Positions 1 to 7,645 of a stretch of 64,000 nt of DNA are shown in pieces. Position 1 is the stretch's first letter. Each line of letters opens with the position of its first letter. The notes beneath the pieces were generated by a model, which saw only the letters and a list, made by a program, of their open reading frames with translations, had not been told where the DNA came from and searched no databases. The DNA is taken from positions 806,001 through 870,000 of the forward strand of contig OZ244911.1 of assembly GCA_965221765.1 (NCBI GenBank), read 5' to 3'. The stretch is from Bin25 sp965221765. Lineage in GTDB: Bacteria; Bacteroidota; Bacteroidia; Flavobacteriales; Flavobacteriaceae. The position numbers and the translations under genes were made by a program.

Positions 1-188
1 ATGCCATTATATTTTCAGAACAGATAGCGATTTATTCCGAACCTAATGAGCGATCTGAAATTCAATTTTATCTTCATGAAGGAACGAAAGTAGAGTTGAT
101 TGAAAACTTAGAACAATGGCAAAGTATTCGACTTGCCAATGGGGCTAGTGGTTGGGTGAATCATGTGGATTTAAAGCGTATTGAATAG
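1..188 (+). CDS. C-terminal part of an SH3-domain protein (partial)
   Basis: Only the last ~61 residues of this gene are in the window; the reading frame is open from the left edge (codons start at base 3) and stops with TAG at 186-188. The visible part reads like a bacterial SH3 (SH3_3/SH3b) domain: an IYSEPNERSEIQFYLHEG stretch, then WQSIRLANGASGWV ending in HVDLKRIE. In Bacteroidota such a terminal SH3 domain is common in BatE-like tetratricopeptide proteins, but nothing upstream is visible to confirm that. It would act in the periplasm or at the membrane, binding peptides or cell-wall material. Its last 18 bases overlap the end of the convergent cvpA-like gene. Family assignment is from motif reading only. 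Confidence 0.6.
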   Translation, partial: AIIFSEQIAIYSEPNERSEIQFYLHEGTKVELIENLEQWQSIRLANGASGWVNHVDLKRIE

Positions 189-710
189 CTCAATCGTTTG
201 AACCCCATTCGATGTATTCATGGTCTTTTTACTAAAGAAGTCTAGTATGGATTCTCCTAGATCAAGGCTAAATTGATATAGAATCGAATGATCAAAATAA
301 ACTTGTGGAATGATATGGATTATTTCATTGACTCTTTGCGTTATTACGGCTAGTAAACAAAGTAATAACATGGCTTTGATGACTCCAAAGACAATGCCTA
401 GTAATCGATTGAACCAGCCAAGAAAAATGAGTTTTAAGAGTCTTGTGATGAGATTTCCGATAAAACGCATGATCATGACCACAAGAGCAAATAGAATAAA
501 AAACACAACAATTTGAATTAATTCAAAACTAAATGCTATCTGTTGATGAGCAAAAGCAGCAATGACATTGGTATATTTTAGTGCAATGATAATTCCTATA
601 AATACAGAAGCTATTTGGGTCAGTTCAATGACAAAACCGTTGGAATATCCTCTAATGGTGCCGATGAGAATGATGATCCCGCCAATAATATCTAAAAGAT
701 AGTAATCCAT
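171..710 (-). CDS. cvpA: CvpA family membrane protein
   Basis: A 179-residue, very hydrophobic protein with four predicted membrane helices (about residues 5-20, 30-50, 60-85 and 100-120). It shows the CvpA/colicin V production pattern: an N-terminal DIIGGIIILIGTIRGYSNGFV segment (acidic residue, then G-x-x-x-G and RGxxxGF) and, later, WFNRLLGIVFGVIKA matching the N-R-x-x-G-x-x-x-G core. Members of the family are inner-membrane proteins linked to cell-envelope homeostasis and, in enterobacteria, to colicin V export; the molecular function is not settled. The ATG at 708-710 is the only sensible start. The gene converges on the SH3-domain gene with an 18 bp tail-to-tail overlap, so they are separately transcribed. 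Confidence 0.8.
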   Translation of the reverse strand: MDYYLLDIIGGIIILIGTIRGYSNGFVIELTQIASVFIGIIIALKYTNVIAAFAHQQIAFSFELIQIVVFFILFALVVMIMRFIGNLITRLLKLIFLGWFNRLLGIVFGVIKAMLLLCLLAVITQRVNEIIHIIPQVYFDHSILYQFSLDLGESILDFFSKKTMNTSNGVQTIELFNTL

Positions 711-873
711 CGATTTAAAAAAGCTAAAAATTCAACTTTTTTGATAGACTTTAGTATAGTAACATAAGCAATAATGCCTTAGTTGGGGATAAATAAACAG
801 TCAAAAAAGTTCTAAACCCAAATCCTAACGCGTCGCAAAAATACCAATTAGAAGGTATAGATTAGGAATCCGC

Positions 874-1296
874 TTGATAGTTGCAAAGTTATGCCATATA
901 CTCATTTATGATCGGCTAATTAAATTTGTGAATCAATATGAGTTTAAAGTGGATAAGAAACAAAAATGGGATTCATTAGTTGAAAAACTTTCAAAAAAAT
1001 TTTCTTCTGGCGAAGATATTGACCTAGAAGGGATTCTCTATCTCATCGGATTACAAGAATATAATAAACCCCATCAAAGATTTCGAAAAGACGATAATAT
1101 GAATTTAATTCATATTGGCATCTGTACTATTTTAGAACCGTATGGATATTACTCTTTTGATCAGTATGATCAAGACGGTTGGCCACATTTTAAGTTAGAA
1201 GAAAAACTTCCGAATCTTAAATCCGGAGAACAAATTGTTTTGATTAAAACGGCGATATTGGAATATTTTTCTAAAACTGAATTAAGTGGAGGCTAG
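874..1296 (+). CDS. Conserved hypothetical protein of Bacteroidota
   Basis: A 140-residue soluble protein with no signal peptide. I recognise the pattern as a small uncharacterised family seen in Bacteroidota (DLEGILYLIGLQE, then DDNMNLIHIGICTILEPYGYY, then DQDGWPHF), but I know no function for it. The first ATG-like codon (the ATA/ATG context at 874) gives an N-terminus unlike the rest; the conserved part seems to begin near IYDRLIKFV, about ten residues in, so the true start may be a rare codon slightly downstream. No obvious operon partner: cvpA is divergent and pheS starts 250 bp later. Acidic and aromatic residues in the second half look like a compact alpha/beta fold, but this is inference. 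Confidence 0.55.
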   Translation: MIVAKLCHILIYDRLIKFVNQYEFKVDKKQKWDSLVEKLSKKFSSGEDIDLEGILYLIGLQEYNKPHQRFRKDDNMNLIHIGICTILEPYGYYSFDQYDQDGWPHFKLEEKLPNLKSGEQIVLIKTAILEYFSKTELSGG

Positions 1297-1330
1297 GTTC
1301 AAATTCATTGGAAGGGTCGTGTGACCATTT

Positions 1331-1482
1331 AAAACCAATTAAAGAAGACAACCTATCCCTCTTTGCTAGAAGTAGCACAAAAGATTAAAGCTTTATTTGA
1401 TACAGCAAAACCCAAAGGGCCGTCATTTCATGAATTCAAGCCGCTTGATTCTTATAGTTTTCAAATGCTTTATTCTAAATAA
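1331..1482 (+). other. Coding-like stretch of unknown origin
   Basis: Between the conserved hypothetical gene and pheS, the same reading frame is open for 49 codons after a TAA at 1330-1332 and ends with TAA at 1480-1482. It reads like protein (LLEVAQKIKALFDTAKP, then FHEFKPLDSYSF) but has no ATG start and no family I recognise. It may be the tail of a degraded gene or chance. The remaining ~65 bp to pheS is AT-rich and presumably carries its promoter. Confidence 0.2.
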
Positions 1483-1548
1483 ATTTGCTGTCCAATTTAG
1501 AATTCGTTGATAAGATTACATAGTTAGAATAAACTCAATTAATCAAAA

Positions 1549-2589
1549 TTGATTTCCGACAGAGTTTTTGATATGATAGATAAAGTTAAAGAGCATTTAA
1601 ATATTGTTGAATCGTTTAATAGTCAAGATTCTAAAGAAATTGAAAATTTTCGAATCAAATACTTAGGCAAAAAAGGAGTTGTAACGGAATTTTTTAAATC
1701 CATGGGGCAACTTTCTCCTCGAGACCGAAAGCAATTGGGACAAATCATTAATCAACTCAAAACCGAAGTAGGTAATAAAGTCAAAAGGTTAAAAAGGCAT
1801 GTCCCCGGTTCGATTTCAAGTTCTGATGCCCTCGATTATACCAGACCAGGATTTAATATTGAATCGGGAAATCGCCATCCGATATCGATTGTAAAAAACA
1901 AAATCATTGAAATATTTTCTACCATAGGATTTGGATTATCTGAAGGACCAGAAATAGAAGATGATTGGCATAATTTCACAGCATTAAATTTCCCCAAGCA
2001 CCATCCAGCGAGGGACATGCAGGATACGTTTTATTTAAAAACACCTAAAGACTTTTTATTGAGAACGCATACCTCCACGGTACAAGTCAGGCATATGGAG
2101 AGCCACCAACCTCCGATAAGAATTATTTCGCCTGGAAGAGTCTTTCGAAGCGAAACCATCACGGCGAGATCTCATTGCTTGTTTCACCAAATAGAAGGAC
2201 TTTATATCAATGAAAAAGTATCTTTTGCTGACTTGAAGCAAACCATTGAATATTTCTGTAAATCCTTATTTAAAAAAAACAAAATGAGACTTCGTCCATC
2301 GTATTTTCCCTTTACAGAACCTAGTGCTGAAGTGGATATCTATTGGGGGCTAGAAACTGAGGTCGATCATCGCATTACCAAAGGGACCGGTTGGCTCGAA
2401 ATCATGGGTTGTGGCATGGTCGATCCTAATGTACTAGACAATTGTGGTATTGATTCCAACAAGTTTAGTGGCTATGCCTTTGGATTAGGAATTGAACGTA
2501 TTGCCATGTTGTTGTATCAAATAGAGGATATTCGTTTATTCTATGAAAATGACATTCGTTTTTTGCGTCAATTCAAATCGCTGGTTTAA
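1549..2589 (+). CDS. pheS: Phenylalanine-tRNA ligase alpha subunit
   Basis: Class II aminoacyl-tRNA synthetase catalytic subunit that charges tRNA-Phe together with PheT, which is not in this window. The 346 residues match the usual length of about 340. Visible signatures: an N-terminal coiled coil (residues 1-90) with YLGKKGVVTEFFK; motif 2 region FHQIEGLY preceded by PGRVFRSETITARSH; EGPEIEDDWHNFTALN; the phenylalanine pocket TEPSAEVDIYW; and motif 3 YAFGLGIERIAMLLY near residues 310-325. The longest frame starts with TTG at 1549; an ATG eight codons later (1573) gives MIDKVKEH and may be the real start, since the family usually begins close to that helix. It converges on the ruined hipA locus 16 bp downstream. 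Confidence 0.96.
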   Translation: MISDRVFDMIDKVKEHLNIVESFNSQDSKEIENFRIKYLGKKGVVTEFFKSMGQLSPRDRKQLGQIINQLKTEVGNKVKRLKRHVPGSISSSDALDYTRPGFNIESGNRHPISIVKNKIIEIFSTIGFGLSEGPEIEDDWHNFTALNFPKHHPARDMQDTFYLKTPKDFLLRTHTSTVQVRHMESHQPPIRIISPGRVFRSETITARSHCLFHQIEGLYINEKVSFADLKQTIEYFCKSLFKKNKMRLRPSYFPFTEPSAEVDIYWGLETEVDHRITKGTGWLEIMGCGMVDPNVLDNCGIDSNKFSGYAFGLGIERIAMLLYQIEDIRLFYENDIRFLRQFKSLV

Positions 2590-2605
2590 AGGAGGTCCTT
2601 TAATG

Positions 2606-4018
2606 TCATTCATTCTTGTAGTTTATCCAAAAAGCTTTTGGAAGTTTCTCTTTAAATGAGTTTTGTATTTTTTTCATTTTTCTTGAAAGAAAAATGTCAT
2701 CTAAAAATGAAATCTAATGGAATAATTCGTTTTGGAACCGATTATAAATTGCTTGAGTAGCTAATCTATTGATTTTGAAATTTTCTGAAAGGGCGTCAAA
2801 ATCATTTAATTCAATTTTAACTTTTTTCCCCATTAATCGTTAGAGCATTATCTTCATCATCTCCCGGAAAAACCAACTTAACATTCAACAAATCATAACC
2901 AAGGCTTAATTCATATTCTTGAAACTCATTTTCAATCAAGGAAAAATTTTTTAAGTGCATATCGGAATTTCCGGTTAAATAGCAAAACAATACTAATTCA
3001 AGTAATCTTTGAAGCTCGAAGCGTTTATTCTTATACTAAGTTGCGTTTTGAATCACTTTTTAAATTCATAAAATATTTTTTGTTTTTTAAACTACAATTG
3101 GTCTCTCAAAGCGATAATGAGAGTAAATCAATTTCATATAATTCAGAAAGCAAATTGGTATTAGTATGCTGATCTACTAAGTTTCCGATATTTTCAATAG
3201 AACCTCGGTATTTATTTTTAGTAATATTTTCACTCAATTTACAAAAATCTTCGCATGCGATTTTTTCAGTTTTATTTCTGTCAAAACGTTTGGTCAAATA
3301 AGCCAATTCTCCTGATTTCAGTCGAATGAGACCATGCTTGGAAGTTTCAATTCCCACCATTTCCGCTAGATGGATTGTCACATCTTCATTTTGTGTTAAT
3401 TTAGGATACTCTAAAAAAAAGGGTGGGGGTAAAATATAATCTCCATGAAAGCCTACTATGTTAATCTTGGAAGTTGCTTTGCTTTTGTGTCCAACTTAAG
3501 TGAAATTTTTTGCTGTACTCCAAGAACTGCAATACGTTTAGCCACTATACGTTTTGCAATTTCATCTAATTGATTATTTTGAAAATATAGGATTGGACTG
3601 TGTTTTGTTCCAAACATTTTGATGGCACAAGAATTGTGGAATTCTTGTTCGTTTTGATTCAAGGATTGATAACAATAGAGGCAATAACTCATTAAAATCA
3701 ATTCGTAGACTGTATCCGAAACATAGCCAATACAATCGTTACATAAGGCAATCAACAACCCAAACCTAACAAGCAAATTTAATTTCCATTTTTTATAGTA
3801 ATTTCAACCAACCCCCCTTTGGAATAAGCCCATCAAAAAAAGGAAATAAGATGTTACTTACAAAGGGTTCGTTCCTTTTGAAGAGGAAAAGTGAGACTAA
3901 TAGATTTCGCTCTTGGATTATTTAGATAGAGGGTTATCATATTTAAATGTAAACCGTCTTCATTTTCTACAAGAAACCCAGCAAGAATCTCTTTATAATA
4001 AACATCTGCTTGTCTCAT
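2606..4018 (-). pseudogene. Degraded hipA (kinase toxin), N- and C-terminal parts
   Basis: Reading the minus strand in shifting frames recovers nearly all of the two-part HipA seen in Bacteroidota. From 4018: MRQADVYYKEILAGFLVENE, then FPFFDGLIPKG and LLIALCNDCIGY (HipA N-domain). Next CLYCYQSLNQNE, FGTKHSPIL and GVQQKISLKL, then GDYILPP, IHLAEMVGIETSKHG, LAYLTKRFDR (kinase core), LTGNSDMHLKNFSLI and GYDLLNVKLVFPGDDEDN (catalytic and metal-binding loops), ending SFLDDIFLSRKMKKI...NYKNE at 2606. It carries several stops and frameshifts (after TLCK near 3854, near 3455, near 3000 and near 2835) and is split by a 126 bp repeat at 3035-3160. It follows a dead hipB with an ATGA overlap. An intact paralogous hipBA lies at 34.8-36.3 kb. 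Confidence 0.88.
3033..3160. mobile_element. MITE-like repeat, copy B, inserted in the hipA relic
   Basis: A 126 bp block (3035-3160) aligns without net gaps to 20856-20981; by hand I count about 92 identical positions of 126. The ends form an imperfect inverted repeat (CTAAGTTGC at one end; CCAATTTGC on the complement of the other), and the unit is flanked by TA on both sides. It lies exactly where the hipA relic loses its reading between VDQHTN and RFELQRLLELVLF. It encodes no protein of its own. The features fit a small non-autonomous element of a TA-targeting transposon family; the family is not identified. Confidence 0.6.
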
Positions 4019-4228
4019 GAATCATCTTTATTAATAACACCAACTTCTAAACCAAATAAATCCAATACTTGATTTACCTTATCTAATCTAAGGGATTCCT
4101 TACCCTACTCTAGATCTCTAATAAATCGCAAACCCACACCCGATCGTTCGGCTAAATTTACTTGGGTTAGCTTTAATCTTTTGCGCTTTAATTCCAAAAG
4201 TTTTGAAAACTGATTAGACCTATTTATA
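4015..4228 (-). pseudogene. Degraded hipB-type helix-turn-helix antitoxin
   Basis: The minus strand encodes NQFSKLLELKRKRLKLTQ, VNLAERSGVGLRFIRDLE, an in-frame TAG (4105-4107), and then GKESLRLDKVNQVLDLFGLE, ending VGVINKDDS with TGA at 4015-4017. This is the standard HTH_3 antitoxin that precedes hipA. In family members a glutamine or arginine sits where the TAG is, so one substitution probably created the stop. No ATG remains at the expected start: ATA occurs where a start would fit. The stop overlaps the first ATG of the hipA relic (ATGA), the usual translational coupling of this toxin-antitoxin pair. Confidence 0.8.
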
Positions 4229-4262
4229 CCTTTAAGGGTGTAAAAACAACGAAATATCGAAT

Positions 4263-4284
4263 ATTATAACCGATATGGTATAAT
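4263..4284. promoter_or_regulatory. Imperfect palindrome upstream of the dead hipB, probable operator
   Basis: A 22 bp imperfect palindrome (ATTATAACCGA / TATGGTATAAT; 8 of 11 positions symmetric) lies about 35 bp before the hipB relic. HipB antitoxins autoregulate by binding palindromes of the TATCC-spacer-GGATA type, and this site resembles that layout. The call rests on position and symmetry only. The rest of 4285-4493 shows nothing I can assign except a weak GCTCC/GGAGC hairpin near 4443-4464 at the end of the helicase gene. Confidence 0.35.
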
Positions 4285-4493
4285 GTTTAATTCAAAACTA
4301 ATGGTTTCATTTAATATCATTAGTGACTATGGGTGAAATATTCGCGGCTACTTATTGGACTAGAATAGGAAGGTTTTTAGTGGAACAAGATTAATTTGCT
4401 GATTTATTGTAGAAAAAGCATCAAATCACTTGCTTTTGTGAGGCTCCCGAAAATAGGAGCATTCTAAAATAGGGCTATGATGAAAATAAATGA

Positions 4494-7400
4494 TTAGCTC
4501 ACGGCTCTCGCTTCAATGTATAGTTCAGGCGGCATGCGATATTTTAACTCCCAAATAATGTTCATAGGACGTTCTCCAGTATGGCCATGATACTTTGCAG
4601 GGCCTAAAAAATAATAGGGCAACGTTCGATTACCAAATTTTTTATTATTTCTAACAAATAACAAAGGTGTAATCCCTTCAATCTCATGGTTTACATGTCG
4701 TAATCCTTTTGTGCCAGAAGATGAAGTAGTGCTTTGGGATTGCCAATGAAAAAGAGTTTCCGTGATGGCATAGTCTTTGTATAATGTCGTAGAAGAATAG
4801 TCCTCTTCTTTTTTATGAAGAGTCACAAAAAGAAGATTGCATTTGGTTCTTTCATTATAGTAGACCCCTTCTCTTGGGTGGTATAATTTTCCTTTTCTTA
4901 TATCATTAAAAGCCGCCATAATTTGATCTCTTGAATACTGGCAATGGATGTTCAGCGGAATATTTTTATCAGCTAGTGCAATTGGTCGAGAGATATGCCC
5001 AATAATTTCTTTTAAAAGATTAAAAAAACCGATTAATTCCGAGCAAATGGCTTGTTCTTCTAATAATTGAGCCCAGTACTTCTTAGGATTTCCAGCGGCT
5101 TCTTTACCAAATAGCACACAAAGCAGCATCAATAACATTCGTTGCTGCTTTGGATAAAGCAGGTCATAATCTTTGGGATTCGTTAATAATCGGATATAAA
5201 ATCTAATCAATGCGATATCATCTAATTGAAAAATATTTCCGATTCTATTGCCAATTTTTTCCTCTGATGAGCTTTTTGTACTGGATTCAAAACCGGCGAT
5301 TCTCCGAAAATGAGTCCAATACCATTTCTTCGAATAGAATTCTCGAACATCCATTTGGATTTCTTCGAGAAATTGTTTCAATGTCGTATCGGGCCCAAGA
5401 GATGTTAGTTCAATCGAAAGATTATTGATGTTGTTATTAATCGATTTTTTGATGTTTTCTAAAACAATTTCTTGACTCCGTTTGTCAAATTGAATGGCAC
5501 AGCCACTAGGTAAAAATGGAAACCTAGACTCAAATTGTTTTTTCACTTCTATTCTTGAGCGGGTTTCTAATAAGGCTTTATAACGTAGGTCAAAACGAAA
5601 TTCTTTATGGGCTCCTCCAATAAAATCAAGGACCGTCAAACAATCTTTATCTCGATGTGCACGAAGACCACGCCCTAGTTGTTGAAGGAAAACCGTGGCA
5701 CTTTCTGTTGGCCTCAAGAAAAGGACCGTATTGATTTGAGGGATATCCACCCCTTCATTATAAATATCTACTGCAAAAATGATCTTTGTTGTTCCATTTT
5801 TTAATTCCTTGATTGCTTTCTCTCTGACTTTTAAATCAGTTTGTCCAGTGATGGCCATTGCTGAAATGCCATTCTTATTAAAATAAGAGGCCATGAAATT
5901 GGCATGATCGATACCAACACAAAAGCCAATGGCTTTTAAGTTTTTGATAGGACCTATGTAGTCTAAAAGGGCATTGAAAATCAAACGAGCTCTTTGATCA
6001 CTTGCGGTATATAATTGGGATAATTCAGAATCAGAATATCGTCCACGATTCCAAGAAATACTAGATAAATCCATGCCATCACTGATTCCGAAGTATTGAA
6101 ATGGCACCAATAGATCTTGATTGATAGCATCCCATAACCTCAATTCAGCCGCCATTTTCCCATCAAACCAGTGTAAAATATCTAATCCATCAGCCCTTTC
6201 GGGAGTGGCCGTTAAGCCTAATAAATAGGTCGGTTTAAAGTGATATAAAATGTTCTGATATGTTTTAGCGGCGGCATGATGAAATTCATCGATGATGATC
6301 ATATCAAAATGTTGAGAATTTAATTCCGACAAGTAGTGATCTCTATATAAAGATTGAACCGATGCAAAGACATGATGCCATTCAGATGGTTTGTTCGCAC
6401 CATCGAGTAATTCTCCAAAATCAGAATCTCGAAGCACCATACGAAAAGTATTTTGTGATTGTTTTAAAATTTCTTTTCGATGTGCTAAAAAAAGCAAGCT
6501 CAATTTTTTATGTTCATCATAGAGTCGTTTGTAGTCCAATGCAGCCATGATTGTTTTTCCGGTGCCGGTGGCTGCGATAATTAAATTTTTAAATCGCTGG
6601 TGAACTTTTCGTTCTGTTTCAACCCTTTTTAAAATTTCTGATTGAAATGGATAAGGTTTGATGTCTATGTACGGCAGATTAGAAGAATCATTATTTTCTT
6701 TACTGATGGCTTCATCAAATTGTTTTTTTTGATCTTCTGTTCCATCATATCTCTCAAAATCCGGCCGTTGCCAATAGGTTTCAAAGGTTGTTTCAAAATC
6801 TCTAATGATTTGAGGCGCATGGGTATTAGAGACTCGAACATTCCATTCTTTTCCTTCGGTTTGCGCGGATTGGGATAGATTAGAAGAGCCGATATAGGCT
6901 GTGGAATAGCCAGATTTTCTATGAAATAACCATGATTTTGCATGCAACCGGGTATGATTCGTATTATAGGATACTTTTAATTCAGCCCCCATGGCTATTA
7001 AAATATCAAGGGCCTTTCGTTGGGTTACGCCCATGTAAACTGTGGTCAGAACTCTTAATCGACCGCCCTTATCAATAAAAGACTTTAAATCTCTTTTATA
7101 AAGATTCAACCCCGACATTTTGATAAAGGAGCAAAGCAAATCAATATGATCGGCAGAAGGGATTTCAGATCGAATATGATGAATCAAATTCTCCTCTTTT
7201 GACTGCGCGATTAAATACGAAATAATCAATGATTTGTCCGGTCTGCTAGGTCCCTTTTTATTGGTTAATTTTTCTTCAGACCGTCGATAAATTGATTCTA
7301 AAACCCGATTGGTGACTTGACTTTTTGACTGTTTCGAAGAGTCTTTTTCGATAGGTTGGAGCAGTTGATTAACCAATTTAATTTGCTGATCTACCGTTTT

Positions 7401-7583
7401 GTTTAAAAGGATTGGCTTGAGAGTTTCGATGAGATGTATCAGTAATAATTCAACACATTGGTCTTTGTCCTTAATTTCAGGGTTCTCTATCCCGAACTCA
7501 GAATGCTTGCTCAAAAATTGATTCAATTCAATAGATAAAAGCTGTTCATAAAGTCCTTTTTTAGGAATCCTTAATTTAGTCAT
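4494..7583 (-). CDS. PLD-nuclease / superfamily 2 helicase / DUF3427 protein
   Basis: A 1029-residue cytoplasmic protein with three modules. Residues ~140-260 form a phospholipase D-type nuclease with an HxK motif (HAKSWLF, H214/K216) followed by IGSSNLS. Residues ~305-700 form a restriction-type SF2 helicase: Walker A AATGTGKT (337-344), DEFH box (432-435), LTATP (457-461) and motif VI LQQLGRGLRAHR. The remainder is a DUF3427-type C-terminus with a PYYFLG...EL ending. The family is widespread in bacteria, often in defence or accessory regions, and its architecture implies DNA-translocation-coupled cleavage; the biological role is not established. It stands alone on the minus strand, downstream of the GH15 gene (62 bp gap), beside decayed toxin-antitoxin DNA. 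ATG start at 7581-7583 fits. Confidence 0.85.
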   Translation of the reverse strand: MTKLRIPKKGLYEQLLSIELNQFLSKHSEFGIENPEIKDKDQCVELLLIHLIETLKPILLNKTVDQQIKLVNQLLQPIEKDSSKQSKSQVTNRVLESIYRRSEEKLTNKKGPSRPDKSLIISYLIAQSKEENLIHHIRSEIPSADHIDLLCSFIKMSGLNLYKRDLKSFIDKGGRLRVLTTVYMGVTQRKALDILIAMGAELKVSYNTNHTRLHAKSWLFHRKSGYSTAYIGSSNLSQSAQTEGKEWNVRVSNTHAPQIIRDFETTFETYWQRPDFERYDGTEDQKKQFDEAISKENNDSSNLPYIDIKPYPFQSEILKRVETERKVHQRFKNLIIAATGTGKTIMAALDYKRLYDEHKKLSLLFLAHRKEILKQSQNTFRMVLRDSDFGELLDGANKPSEWHHVFASVQSLYRDHYLSELNSQHFDMIIIDEFHHAAAKTYQNILYHFKPTYLLGLTATPERADGLDILHWFDGKMAAELRLWDAINQDLLVPFQYFGISDGMDLSSISWNRGRYSDSELSQLYTASDQRARLIFNALLDYIGPIKNLKAIGFCVGIDHANFMASYFNKNGISAMAITGQTDLKVREKAIKELKNGTTKIIFAVDIYNEGVDIPQINTVLFLRPTESATVFLQQLGRGLRAHRDKDCLTVLDFIGGAHKEFRFDLRYKALLETRSRIEVKKQFESRFPFLPSGCAIQFDKRSQEIVLENIKKSINNNINNLSIELTSLGPDTTLKQFLEEIQMDVREFYSKKWYWTHFRRIAGFESSTKSSSEEKIGNRIGNIFQLDDIALIRFYIRLLTNPKDYDLLYPKQQRMLLMLLCVLFGKEAAGNPKKYWAQLLEEQAICSELIGFFNLLKEIIGHISRPIALADKNIPLNIHCQYSRDQIMAAFNDIRKGKLYHPREGVYYNERTKCNLLFVTLHKKEEDYSSTTLYKDYAITETLFHWQSQSTTSSSGTKGLRHVNHEIEGITPLLFVRNNKKFGNRTLPYYFLGPAKYHGHTGERPMNIIWELKYRMPPELYIEARAVS

Positions 7584-7645
7584 TGCTTGTTTTTGAATGG
7601 TTTGTGAATCAATTCAAGAATTGGCGAGAATGGGATAGCCATTGA

